Assembly (NCBI RefSeq): GCF_021290925.1
Contig: NZ_JAJSLX010000002.1
Span: 771,001 to 835,000, forward strand
Direction of reading: 5' to 3'
Length of the DNA: 64,000 nt
Source: Sessilibacter corallicola
Lineage (GTDB): Bacteria; Pseudomonadota; Gammaproteobacteria; Pseudomonadales; Cellvibrionaceae
Part shown: positions 1 to 8,392 of the stretch, piece by piece
Layout: each line of letters begins with the position of its first letter
How positions within the stretch are numbered: position 1 is the stretch's first letter
Notes under the pieces: model-generated
What the model was told of the DNA's origin: nothing
Database searches by the model: none
The model's input: the letters and a program-made list of their open reading frames with translations, nothing else
Position numbers and translations under genes: made by a program

Positions 1-588
1 ACCTTCGAATGCTTGATCAAATAATACTGGGCAGTCAAAAAAATCATGGTAGGTTTGAGCGAATTTTCCGCCCGGATTTTTATGGCTGAAACTGACGCTT
101 GCAGGTTTCCATTGAGAATCACATAACTTGATAATCAAAGAATACATTTGCGCTGTGCCAAACAAACTGCGTTGCAGGTATTTCTGTTGATCTTCGCAAT
201 CTTGGACTTTAAACACTTTTACCGTCTCGTCACTCACCTGATATTGCCAAGGTCCGGTATCTCGGTAGAAAGCACTATAATGAGTCGCTTTATCGAGCGC
301 TTGTTTAACATTTTGGCAAAGTGACATGACTCGTGTGGGGAGACCAAGGTGGGGCGCACTTAGATGTTTTGCCATTTGAATGCCTAAATCGTAGCAATTT
401 AAGCTCTTGGCGATTCTTTCGAGTAGGCAGTTAAATAACTGGGAGGGCACAAACAAGTCTGGATCATTGAGCAAACTCGGCGGTAAACCCAGTTTTATAA
501 CTTCTTCTTCTAGATCAAAGCCTAGATCTTTAGTCGCAGATTCTAAGCTACGCAGAACATCAGCATCCTGTGAAATTATTTGCTTCAT
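1..588 (-). CDS. AraC-family transcriptional regulator, N-terminal part (runs off window)
   Basis: An open frame begins with ATG at 588 and continues leftward past base 1 without a stop, giving the first 196 residues. The protein starts MKQIISQDADVLRSLESATK and contains the pattern of the arabinose-binding-like N-terminal domain found in OruR/ArgR-type AraC regulators: a 'LGLPPSLLNDPDLFVPSQLFNCLLE' type segment, then 'HLSAPHLGLPTRVMSLC' and 'ALDKATHYSAFYRD' (each a short excerpt). The C-terminal AraC helix-turn-helix would lie outside the window, so DNA binding is inferred from the family. The effector is unknown. No neighbour inside the window is clearly its target; the 760-base AT-rich gap upstream separates it from the YHS gene. 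Confidence 0.75.
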   Translation of the reverse strand, partial: MKQIISQDADVLRSLESATKDLGFDLEEEVIKLGLPPSLLNDPDLFVPSQLFNCLLERIAKSLNCYDLGIQMAKHLSAPHLGLPTRVMSLCQNVKQALDKATHYSAFYRDTGPWQYQVSDETVKVFKVQDCEDQQKYLQRSLFGTAQMYSLIIKLCDSQWKPASVSFSHKNPGGKFAQTYHDFFDCPVLFDQAFEG

Positions 589-1298
589 AGTTTGTTTGTC
601 TGTATTCACTTTTCCAAATCCATTTTAGTTACAGATTATCTTAGCAAATATTGTTCCCCAAGCGATCATGTCCAATATCTGAGGCTTGAGACGCCGCCGA
701 GCTATAATAATGGCGGATTGCAATTAGGCAAAGCATTTTTTATTGAATTTGTTTACTTCGGATTCATCTGAAGTTTTTGTACTAATTAACCAACGTTTTT
801 AAATTTGATGTTTCGTTCACTATGATCAGATTTTCTGGATTGATCATTCTAGAGTGGGTTAATTTGCTGTTTTAAATACCTAAAAACAAGCAATAACAAG
901 GTTGTACGATTAATTATGGTTAAAAAATACGATTTGCTTTACCGTCTGCCTTTATTCTTATGATAAACCTGCTCTTATATTTGCCGTTTTTATTATTCTT
1001 CAAACGAGTTTTATGTTGGCGTAATTTTTCTTGTTTGACAAATAACTCAATCCTAATTTAATTATTTTAATCGGTTAAATTTATTGGTTAAGCCACGATA
1101 TTTCTCAAGGTGAAAATATTAATATTGTATGTTATTGATTTTACGATTTTTTACGTACTTGAATTAACAATGAAAAATTAAGCGTTAAAGAAAAGTAGAA
1201 GGTGAAGGTGAGAAATAGAGAATAGGTGAGTGATTAGATTGGATTAAATGAAAAGCAAATAAAAATACAAATTTTTCTGTTTGAGTTTTTAGAAGACA
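589..1298. other. AT-rich intergenic region without recognisable genes
   Basis: About 700 bases, very AT-rich from about 780 onward, with only short frames that look like chance. It must hold the promoter of the leftward AraC-type gene. A short dyad (CCGCC...GGCGG, about 692-716) is visible but has no T-run. I see no RNA gene or repeat. Confidence 0.5.
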
Positions 1299-1330
1299 AA
1301 AAATAACCCGAGCGAATCGGGTTATTTTTA
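1299..1330 (-). terminator. Rho-independent terminator after YHS gene
   Basis: Perfect stem AAATAACCCGA/TCGGGTTATTT with a short loop, flanked by A-runs on one side and T-runs on the other, so it could act in both directions. It lies just beyond the stop of the leftward YHS gene. Confidence 0.8.
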
Positions 1331-1352
1331 ACGGCGGGAGATTAAGATCCGT

Positions 1353-1823
1353 TTATTTTTTTAGCACTTCTGGCCATGCTTCGTCAGCACGCTTAATGAA
1401 ATCGTCTTGATTCTTTACCCACTTTTTAGCAATTGATTTGTTGTAGTTTAAGTAAAGCTTGTCATCAACAACTTTCCATGCATTTGGGCTGATTTTAGCC
1501 GCTGAACCGTGCGCTACTGCGTAAGCACAGTAACCGCCGTATTGTGGAGCGTATTTTTCTGGGCTGTCGATGAATTTCTGGCGGTTCTCTGCAGAAGAGA
1601 ATTTCCAGGTTGCGCCGTTCCATTCGTAAGTAAAGTCATCGCTACCAAGAATGGCTTGTTCGCCAGGTAGAAGTGAAAAATACGCAACAGGGTCAGCTCC
1701 AGCAATGGCACCTTTTTTGTTGCTGAAAACTGGATCAGCTGCATTAGCAAAACCGGCAAATAAAATAGCAAAAATTGCCATAACTTTTACCGCATAAGTA
1801 CGAATTTTAAACTCAGTTGCCAT
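1353..1823 (-). CDS. Secreted YHS-domain protein
   Basis: This 156-residue protein has a signal peptide (hydrophobic core VKVMAIFAILFAGFANA, cleavage expected after ANA at about residue 28), so it is probably periplasmic. The mature part carries a YHS-type domain: 'GADPVAYF' near residue 42, 'WKFSSAENRQKFIDSPEKYAPQYGGYCAYAV' spread over about 72-103, and a C-terminal 'WPEVLKK'. YHS domains are small, often Cys-containing and thought to bind metal; here one Cys is present in GGYCAYA. Proteins of this length and layout are common and uncharacterised in marine proteobacteria. It appears to be monocistronic, with its own terminator downstream. The biochemical role is unknown. Confidence 0.85.
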   Translation of the reverse strand: MATEFKIRTYAVKVMAIFAILFAGFANAADPVFSNKKGAIAGADPVAYFSLLPGEQAILGSDDFTYEWNGATWKFSSAENRQKFIDSPEKYAPQYGGYCAYAVAHGSAAKISPNAWKVVDDKLYLNYNKSIAKKWVKNQDDFIKRADEAWPEVLKK

Positions 1824-2168
1824 AATTGAAAATTACCTGTTCTTAATTAACTAATTGCCAACGCTTGGTACGTGGCTTTGTTCAATAATAATATTCGGTG
1901 TTTCGCGAAAAAGGATTTATTGATCTCTTCGACAATACACCGAGAATGTTAAATCTTAAGTACTAGCTACATTGCATGGACCTTATCTTGTCGTGGTTTT
2001 ATCCCTACGGGTAGCCTAAAAGTTATCACGAATTTGTAACGATTTATTCAGAGGAGAAGAGTGGAAGAATTTTAAGCAATCTTATAGCTTATTCGGTTAA
2101 CTCGCCTTTTTGTAAGCACGTAAAGTTATAGCTATCCTGACCACGACCATTCATGAGAGAGATTGATA
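1824..2168. other. Intergenic region upstream of the YHS gene
   Basis: About 345 bases between the YHS start and the hairpin behind the YdiJ-type gene. It must contain the YHS promoter. I see no further gene, repeat or RNA in it. Confidence 0.5.
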
Positions 2169-2206
2169 ACAACCTCTGACTCACTGTGGTGTGCATCAGA
2201 GGTTGT
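2169..2206 (-). terminator. Hairpin after the ydiJ-like gene, probable terminator
   Basis: An 11-bp perfect stem (ACAACCTCTGA / TCAGAGGTTGT) with a 16-base loop lies 24 bases beyond the stop codon of the leftward dehydrogenase. The T-tract on the transcript is poor, so termination efficiency is uncertain. Confidence 0.45.
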
Positions 2207-2229
2207 GGACTAGCGGATACGATTTATCT

Positions 2230-5200
2230 CTATTGCTGGTAGGCCTTGAGCAGTGCTTGCAGAGGATGAGGGACTTCCACATCGCTTAGGCGCTTGGTTT
2301 GGCAGCGACAGGAGTAGCCCGTTGCCATCACCTGTGTAGTGTCGTTGAGTTGATCGATTTTAGGTTCCCAGCTCAGTGCGTAGATAGCTTTGGAATTGTC
2401 GACGTTTTGGGTTTCGTGGCCGTAGGTTCCAGCCATACCGCAACAGCCGACGGATTCTTCTTTGTACGCTAAATTAAGATCGGAAAATATTTTGCTCCAA
2501 TCTTTCATGCTCGCTGCGGCGTTGGTTTTTTCGGTGCAATGACCAAATAACGTAAAGGACTCGCCCGAGAAATTATCGGCCTTATCTGACAAATCCTGCT
2601 CGGCCAACCATTCTTGGATGAGTTGCACTTTGGGAGCGTCTTCGCCCAAGACTTTTTTGTACTCCGAGCGGTAGGCCAACGTCATTGACGGTTCGAGCCC
2701 AACCAAGGGAATTTCTGAGTAATTTAAGCCATTTAAAAAATCGGCGGTTTTGCTCGCTACGTTTTTAAATTGCTTTAAAAATCCGTGCACGTGTAACGGC
2801 TTACCATTGGCTTTGTAAGGAGCCAACATTGGATTAAAGCCGAGTGCTTTTAAAAGCTTGAGCGCATCGAGTAAAAATTGCGTTTCAAAGAAGCTGGTAA
2901 AAGCGTCTTGTACGATAATGACCGAGGTATTTTTTTGTTCGGCGTCCAAAGTGGCGATATTTTCTGGTACCGCGTATAAAACACCGATCTCCGCTAAGGC
3001 TTGGTCGAGGTGAATACCGCTGAGTTTTGGGCTGTCTACCATGCCTGCATATTGAGCGAATAACTTTTTCACCGGATTCAATGACAACGGGGCGTTGTAC
3101 AACCAAGGCGCTTTCGCTAAATAAGGAATGGTGAATTCAAGCCCGCCAATAAAATAATCTTTTAAAGGGCGTAAATAGCGCGCGTAATACAACTCCAAAA
3201 ATTTACTGCGAAATTCGGGAACATCGACATTAATGGGGCACTGACCAACGCAGGATTTACAAGCAAGACAGCCCATCATGGCGGTGTGGATTTCGTGGTT
3301 AAAATCGTATTCGCCTTTTTGTTTTTTTACGGTGTTTTGAATGCGAGGCAGTAAGCTCACAAGAAAACTTTTTTGTTTTGCTTTCTCGCTTTCTACTTGC
3401 GGATCAATATTGCGCTCGGCAAGTTGCTTTAACCACTCTCGAATTAATGACGAACGACCTTTGGGAGAATGAATTCTTTCGCGCGTTGCTTTCCAGCTTG
3501 GGCACATTGCATCGTTTGGATTGTAGTTGTAGCACGCGCCGTTACCGTTACAGTAAACCGCTTCTTGATAAGCTTGCCAAGATTTCACCGGAATTTTTCG
3601 ATCTTCTTGGCCGCGTGTAACCACTTCGTCCACTTTAATCAGTGGAATTCCAGAATTTGGCGTTGCAATTTTTCCGGGGTTTAATTGGTTGCGTGGATCG
3701 AATTCAGCTTTAATACGCTGTAATTGTGGGTACAAATCGCCAAAAAACGTTGTCGCGTATTCAGATCGAAACCCTTTGCCGTGTTCACCCCAAACCAAAC
3801 CGTTGTATTTATCGGTGAGTTCAACCACTTTATCGGTGATGTCTCTGATCATAGGTTCTTGATCAGGATCTTTCATATCGACCGCTGGGCGCACGTGTAA
3901 AACACCTGCATCAACGTGACCAAACATTCCGTATTTCAGATTGTTTTCATCCAATAATGCGCGGAATTCTTGAATGTAATCGGCAAGATTTTCCGGCGGT
4001 ACAGCGGTGTCTTCGACAAAAGGAATGGGACGAGCTTCACCTTTCGATTTACCCAACAGTCCCACGGATTTTTTCCGCATCGCCCAAATTTTGCCAACGT
4101 CGGCGCCGTAGGCAATGGAGTAGCCGTAACTTGGGTTCGAAGCATCTGTGCCTTCGAGCTGATCGGTCAAACGTTTAATATCGGATTTTAATTGTTCTTC
4201 ATCGTCGTTGGTGTATTCAACAAGATTAATTGCCGCCAATTCGTTGTCGGAATCGTCGTCAAAGAAGTGGCCTACGGTATTCCAAATAATGTCGCTTTGC
4301 GCCAGAGACATGACTTTTGAGTCGACCGTTTCAATTGACGTTGGACCGGCTGCCATTAATCGCGATGCGTGACGAAGACAAGCGTCAAAATTACTGTACC
4401 GTAAATTTACCAACGCCGTGTATTTGGGAATTTTTAATAAATTAATTTTTGCTTCGGCAATAAAACCTAATGTTCCTTCGCTGCCGCACAAAATATTATT
4501 GAGATTAAAATTCCCGTTGTCATCGCGGATGTGAGCCAAATCGTAACCGGTCAAACAGCGGTTTAATTTTGGGAATTTGGCTTCGATTTCATCGCGGTAA
4601 TTGTTGTTAATGTCGTCGATTACGCGGTGAATTTGTCCGGCGCGATTGGGCTGATTTTTTACGGCTTCGAGTTCGGTATCAGACATTGCGTGCGATACCC
4701 ACTCTGTGCCATCGAGTAAGACGGTTTTTAATTCCAACACGTGATCGCGAGTTTTACCGTAAACGCATGAGCCTTGGCCGGAGGCATCGGTATTAATCAT
4801 ACCGCCGATGGTGGCGCGGTTACTGGTGGATAATTCCGGGGCAAAGAATAAACCGTGTTCTTTGGCTGCGGCATTGAGTTGATCTTTTACCACGCCGGTT
4901 TGTACACGCGCCCAGCCTTCTTCCACGTTTATTTCCAAAATTTGGTTCATGTGTTTGGAAATATCGACGATCAAACCGTCTGTTAACGATTGACCATTGG
5001 TGCCGGTGCCGCCGCCGCGTGGAGAAAGCACGACGCCCTGGAATTGTCGCATGTTGGAGACTTCGGCAATTTTGACCAAATCGTCAATGTTTTTGGGGTA
5101 CAAAACCCCTTGCGGCAAAACTTGATAGATAGAGTTGTCGGTGGCTAGTACGGTTCTGTTAGCGTAATCCGGAGATAAATCCCCCTCAAACCCGCAGCTT

Positions 5201-5268
5201 TTCAGGGTATCAATGAACGATAAATACAGACCTTGTACGGGGGAAGTTTGGCTAATGGCAGGAATCAT
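2230..5268 (-). CDS. ydiJ: FAD-linked D-2-hydroxyacid dehydrogenase with Fe-S domain (YdiJ type)
   Basis: The 1012-residue protein matches the size and order of E. coli YdiJ (about 1018 residues), reported as a D-2-hydroxyglutarate dehydrogenase. An N-terminal FAD PCMH domain carries PRGGGTGTNGQ at 83-93. A C-terminal FAD-oxidase segment has GEHGKGFRSE near 500. A cysteine-rich segment (CNGNGACYNY...MCPS, about 573-592) is followed by a 4Fe-4S motif CLACKSCVGQCPI near 666. Cys-rich CCG-type motifs (GCCGMAG near 942, GYSCRCQ near the end) resemble GlpC/LldE. It probably oxidises a D-2-hydroxyacid and passes electrons to the respiratory chain. Substrate is inferred from the family only; D-lactate is an alternative. 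It stands alone, with a hairpin downstream. Confidence 0.88.
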   Translation of the reverse strand: MIPAISQTSPVQGLYLSFIDTLKSCGFEGDLSPDYANRTVLATDNSIYQVLPQGVLYPKNIDDLVKIAEVSNMRQFQGVVLSPRGGGTGTNGQSLTDGLIVDISKHMNQILEINVEEGWARVQTGVVKDQLNAAAKEHGLFFAPELSTSNRATIGGMINTDASGQGSCVYGKTRDHVLELKTVLLDGTEWVSHAMSDTELEAVKNQPNRAGQIHRVIDDINNNYRDEIEAKFPKLNRCLTGYDLAHIRDDNGNFNLNNILCGSEGTLGFIAEAKINLLKIPKYTALVNLRYSNFDACLRHASRLMAAGPTSIETVDSKVMSLAQSDIIWNTVGHFFDDDSDNELAAINLVEYTNDDEEQLKSDIKRLTDQLEGTDASNPSYGYSIAYGADVGKIWAMRKKSVGLLGKSKGEARPIPFVEDTAVPPENLADYIQEFRALLDENNLKYGMFGHVDAGVLHVRPAVDMKDPDQEPMIRDITDKVVELTDKYNGLVWGEHGKGFRSEYATTFFGDLYPQLQRIKAEFDPRNQLNPGKIATPNSGIPLIKVDEVVTRGQEDRKIPVKSWQAYQEAVYCNGNGACYNYNPNDAMCPSWKATRERIHSPKGRSSLIREWLKQLAERNIDPQVESEKAKQKSFLVSLLPRIQNTVKKQKGEYDFNHEIHTAMMGCLACKSCVGQCPINVDVPEFRSKFLELYYARYLRPLKDYFIGGLEFTIPYLAKAPWLYNAPLSLNPVKKLFAQYAGMVDSPKLSGIHLDQALAEIGVLYAVPENIATLDAEQKNTSVIIVQDAFTSFFETQFLLDALKLLKALGFNPMLAPYKANGKPLHVHGFLKQFKNVASKTADFLNGLNYSEIPLVGLEPSMTLAYRSEYKKVLGEDAPKVQLIQEWLAEQDLSDKADNFSGESFTLFGHCTEKTNAAASMKDWSKIFSDLNLAYKEESVGCCGMAGTYGHETQNVDNSKAIYALSWEPKIDQLNDTTQVMATGYSCRCQTKRLSDVEVPHPLQALLKAYQQ

Positions 5269-5492
5269 AACTCTAATAGGCTCACATCAATTCACGTGCA
5301 GTATTCGATTATCCGATTGATACGCAAGATAATCGTTATAGGTGCGTTAATCGCGACTCATTTTGGGAGCGTAAGTTTAGCGGTGCTTGTGGGTTAACCC
5401 AAGCGTTAATCCTTGATTTTGTGTGATTTTTGTACAGAAAAGAGGCGGGTTGTGCTGAATTTTGGAAGATAAGGCGGTTTTGTGTGATTGAA

Positions 5493-5530
5493 ACAGCCAT
5501 CACAATTGCCAATGCAACGGTGATGGCTGT
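5493..5530 (-). terminator. Hairpin after rutR-like gene
   Basis: Perfect 11-bp stem ACAGCCATCAC / GTGATGGCTGT, loop of 16 bases, starting 8 bases beyond the stop of the leftward TetR gene and followed on the transcript by TTTCAATC. A plausible but not textbook terminator. Confidence 0.5.
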
Positions 5531-5537
5531 GCGGTTC

Positions 5538-6227
5538 TTACTCGACCAAATCTGGTGTTGGCTCAAGTTGAACTTCGGGTTTGGTCAGTTCAGGGACTTC
5601 CAAGCCACAGCCTTTCAGTATGATGTGAGACAGCATTTGAGTGATTCGATCGATGTCTTCTCGCTCGTATTCTGCTCGGTTCATCAATGTCAGGACTTGT
5701 GTTTCAAAGTCGGCGTAGTGCTGTGTGGTTGACCAAATCATAAAGATCAAATGTACCGGGTCGATAGGGTCCATTTTTCCAGATTCGATCCAGGCATCAA
5801 ACACTTTGGTTTTTGAGCGCACCCATTTGCGCATGTCGCTGCGAATGTATTCGCGAATGTGAGGTGCACCCTGGATAATTTCCATGGCAAACAATTTTGA
5901 CGCGCGTGGGTGCGAGTAGGATAACTCGACTTTAGTACGAATGAATTCGTGCAGTACGGTTGCTGGATCATCGTCCTCTGAAATTCCAGACAGTACTTCA
6001 TTCCACAGTTGAGTGATGTACTCTAAAACCGCGCGATATAAATTATTCTTGTTTTTAAAATAATAGTGAATGTTTGCTTTTGGCAAACCGGCTCGGTCCG
6101 CAATGGCTTGTACGCTAGTGCCTTTAAAGCCGTGCAAAACGAATTCTTGTTCCGCAGCTTTTAGAATAATTTCTTCGTTTCTTTCCCGAATTTTCCCAGG
6201 TTTATACTTCTTCGTGGTTGTTGTCAT
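5538..6227 (-). CDS. TetR-family repressor, RutR-like
   Basis: A 229-residue TetR/AcrR-type regulator. The N-terminal helix-turn-helix reads TSVQAIADRAGLPKANIHYY (about 37-56), followed by 'FKNKNNLYRAVLEY'. The ligand domain resembles E. coli RutR closely in characteristic places: 'SRLFAMEI'-like 'SKLFAMEIIQGAPHI', 'WIESGKMDPIDPVHLIFMIW' and 'STTQHYADFETQV'. RutR responds to pyrimidines and also affects purine genes. The position next to a purine permease and the xdh-puuD operon makes control of purine catabolism the likely role (inference). A 34-bp dyad sits immediately upstream of its start, consistent with autoregulation. The last 20 residues are acidic and proline-rich and not part of the family core. 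Confidence 0.85.
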   Translation of the reverse strand: MTTTTKKYKPGKIRERNEEIILKAAEQEFVLHGFKGTSVQAIADRAGLPKANIHYYFKNKNNLYRAVLEYITQLWNEVLSGISEDDDPATVLHEFIRTKVELSYSHPRASKLFAMEIIQGAPHIREYIRSDMRKWVRSKTKVFDAWIESGKMDPIDPVHLIFMIWSTTQHYADFETQVLTLMNRAEYEREDIDRITQMLSHIILKGCGLEVPELTKPEVQLEPTPDLVE

Positions 6228-6232
6228 AAGTG

Positions 6233-6266
6233 TTGACTCGTAGATATTTTATCTAGCGAGTGTCAA
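6233..6266. promoter_or_regulatory. 34-bp dyad upstream of the rutR-like gene, candidate operator
   Basis: Beginning 6 bases upstream of the ATG of the TetR gene is a long dyad: TTGACTCG then TAGATA, a 3-base centre, TATCTA, then GCGAGTGTCAA. The inner 6-bp arms are perfect and the outer arms match apart from a small insertion. The outer half-sites TTGAC/GTCAA echo the ends of the RutR operator consensus. Autorepression is an inference. Confidence 0.5.
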
Positions 6267-6525
6267 AGGTTGAGTTCCAATTTTATGATGCTCCTTCCGT
6301 GATATAAAACCTATTTAACACCCTAAATGGTTATTGCGATTTGTTTCAGTGGGTGAAGCCCAAACGAATAATTTTCTCAGCTGAGATTGCTGGAAAGAGT
6401 TATTGCTTAATGGCACAGAGATTAAACCTTCAATCACTCAACTCCACGTATTAAAAACGAATTAGACGTAAAAGTCTGGAATGAAGGTTTTATCTAATCT
6501 GTCAAAACTACGGGTTTCTTACAGG

Positions 6526-6553
6526 TGACCAAGCCGGTCGGCAGGCTTGGTCA
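6526..6553 (-). terminator. Hairpin after the purine permease gene
   Basis: Perfect 10-bp GC-rich stem TGACCAAGCC / GGCTTGGTCA with an 8-base loop, about 40 bases beyond the stop of the leftward permease. It lacks a good T-run, so it may stabilise the 3' end rather than terminate. The rest of the 6228-6593 gap shows nothing apart from the operator-like dyad. Confidence 0.45.
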
Positions 6554-6593
6554 ATAACAATAATCTTCAGATATCTTGAGTTGGGCGTTAATT

Positions 6594-7913
6594 TTATTTC
6601 AAATCGAAAACGTAACGCGCAACAAATATTGCAGCCAGTACATAAGTGATGGGGGAAACTTCTTTGAATTTACCCGTACCAAGTTTAACGCCAACGTAGA
6701 CGATAAAGCCGAGTGCAATACCTTCTGAAATACTGAACGTCAGTGGCATTGCTACCAGTGCAACAACCGCAGTTGCCATTGATGCTAGGTCATCAAAATC
6801 AATTTGGCGAATGGAATCCATCATAAGTATTCCTACCATAACCAGTGCGGGTGTGGTTGCCATTGTCGGAATAACTTCCATGATTGGCGTTAGGAATAAA
6901 GCCAGAATAAAACAGATTGCAACAACAACACCGGTCAAACCGGTTTTACCACCGGCAGAAATTCCCGCAGCCGATTCGACATAAGAGGTTACTGGTGATG
7001 TACCCAGTGCAGCACCGGCAACACTCGCTGCTGCATCTGCAGTCATAGCGCCGCCCATTTTTGGCAACTTGCCTTCTTTATCGAGTAATCCTGCGCGACG
7101 AGAGACCCCCAGCAGGGTGCCGATTGTGTCGAACATGTTGACGAATACCATTGCAAAAACAATGTCCCAGGTATCGGCAAAGTGCGTAAACGGATACATC
7201 CAATCCATTGCAAAGAAAGTATCTGCCATACTGTTAGGAAGGCCGATAATGGCATCGGGTACTTTTGTGAGTGTGCCTTCTTCTGTGGGAATGAAAAAAC
7301 CGGCTACGGTGATTGCAACGACGGATAAAACAATGGCTGCATTAATTTTTCGAATCACTAGAACTGCGGTAAGAATAATACCCACTAAGGCAAGAAGCAC
7401 TGAAGGTTTTGACAGATCGCCAAGTGTTACTAAGGTTGCGGGATTATCGACAACCAATTGTGCGTTCTGCAATCCGATAAAGGCGATAAACAAACCGATA
7501 CCACACTGCACGCCAATTTTTAAAGCGTGGGGAATGGCGTTAGCAATTTTGGTTCGCACCCCGGTTACCGACAGCAGTAAAAATAAAATGCCGTTCCAAA
7601 ATACCAACCCTAACGCGCCTTCCCAGGGAATTTCTCGGGTAAGACAAACGGTGAAGGCGAAAAACGCGTTCAGTCCCATGCCCGGAGCGAGCGCAATGGG
7701 GTAGTTGGTGAAAAAAGCCATCATCAATGTGCCAATACAGGCAGCAATTGCGGTAACGGTAATTAATCCTTCAATAGGCATTCCGCTCTGGGAAAGAATT
7801 GCGGGGTTGACGATCAAAACATACGACATCGCAGCAAAGGTGGTTAAACCGGCGATAATTTCTGTACGCACAGTGGTATTGTTTTGATTAAGTTTAAATA
7901 AATTGTCGAGCAT
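6594..7913 (-). CDS. NCS2-family purine permease (AzgA/PbuG type)
   Basis: From ATG at 7913 the product is 439 residues, MLDNLFKLNQNNTTVRTEII onward, the usual start for adenine/guanine/hypoxanthine permeases of the AzgA group. Family features are the N-terminal 'GLTTFAAMSYVLIVNP', 'ALAPGMGLNAFFAF', 'FVNMFDTIGTLLGV' and 'GTSPVTSYVESAAGI', plus many hydrophobic segments typical of about 14 membrane spans. A frame start 22 codons further upstream (7979) adds a non-conserved leader and is less likely. It is proton-linked uptake of a purine base at the inner membrane by family knowledge. It faces away from xdhA, across a 479-base shared regulatory region, and fits as the importer for the purine pathway. 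Confidence 0.9.
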   Translation of the reverse strand: MLDNLFKLNQNNTTVRTEIIAGLTTFAAMSYVLIVNPAILSQSGMPIEGLITVTAIAACIGTLMMAFFTNYPIALAPGMGLNAFFAFTVCLTREIPWEGALGLVFWNGILFLLLSVTGVRTKIANAIPHALKIGVQCGIGLFIAFIGLQNAQLVVDNPATLVTLGDLSKPSVLLALVGIILTAVLVIRKINAAIVLSVVAITVAGFFIPTEEGTLTKVPDAIIGLPNSMADTFFAMDWMYPFTHFADTWDIVFAMVFVNMFDTIGTLLGVSRRAGLLDKEGKLPKMGGAMTADAAASVAGAALGTSPVTSYVESAAGISAGGKTGLTGVVVAICFILALFLTPIMEVIPTMATTPALVMVGILMMDSIRQIDFDDLASMATAVVALVAMPLTFSISEGIALGFIVYVGVKLGTGKFKEVSPITYVLAAIFVARYVFDLK

Positions 7914-8392
7914 GATGATTTGCGGCCTTATTGGTCGAGCTGAAACAAAGTCATTCGGTTTAAAACACAAAAGAACCATGACGAAGAAAAAGCTTCGTTA
8001 TTCAGAAAATGACGTGGCTTTTTTGTAACGCTTAGATTGGTTTTGGGTACAGAAGCAATTAGTTTCGTTGGATTATGGTTGTTCGCATGGTGTGTAATTT
8101 AAATTAGTTGTCTAAGTAGTTACATTCTGAATCTAATCAGCAAAAAATTTGCCAGTAATTTAACGCATTTTTAAGCGTTTGAAACCTAGTTTCTTGACCA
8201 TTGCCGCTTAAAAAGTAAAGAAAGAGCCATTTTTGAATGTTCGAGTCGTTTTTTATTTAAAAACTTGTCCGAATGGTCAGAATCCTGCATGATTACTGCT
8301 ATGACGAGTTTGATAGTAATAATCGAACCGGTGCCTAACGCACCACAAAAATAGTATTTTTCGTGATTAACCCGTACTGAGAGTATTCATCT
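7914..8392. other. Divergent control region between purine permease and xdhA
   Basis: A 479-base region holding both promoters. Apart from the RutR-like palindrome at 8265-8280 it has a lone half-site TTGACCA at 8193-8199 and a small hairpin near 8291-8320 (ATTACT...AGTAAT) in the probable xdhA leader. No purine riboswitch could be recognised. Confidence 0.5.
8265..8280. promoter_or_regulatory. RutR-like operator in the permease-xdhA gap
   Basis: The 16-mer TTGTCCGAATGGTCAG agrees with the E. coli RutR consensus TTGACCANNTGGTCAA at 11 of 14 defined positions and keeps the dyad. It is 112 bases upstream of the xdhA start, where a repressor or activator could act. Binding is inferred, not shown. 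Confidence 0.45.

Noticed and set aside
7069-7704. A 211-codon rightward frame antisense to the purine permease
   Set aside because: It is the complement of a well-conserved membrane-protein gene; composition is that of a shadow frame.
7914-8392. Possible purine riboswitch upstream of xdhA or the permease
   Set aside because: I could not draw the three-helix aptamer or find the conserved junction bases.
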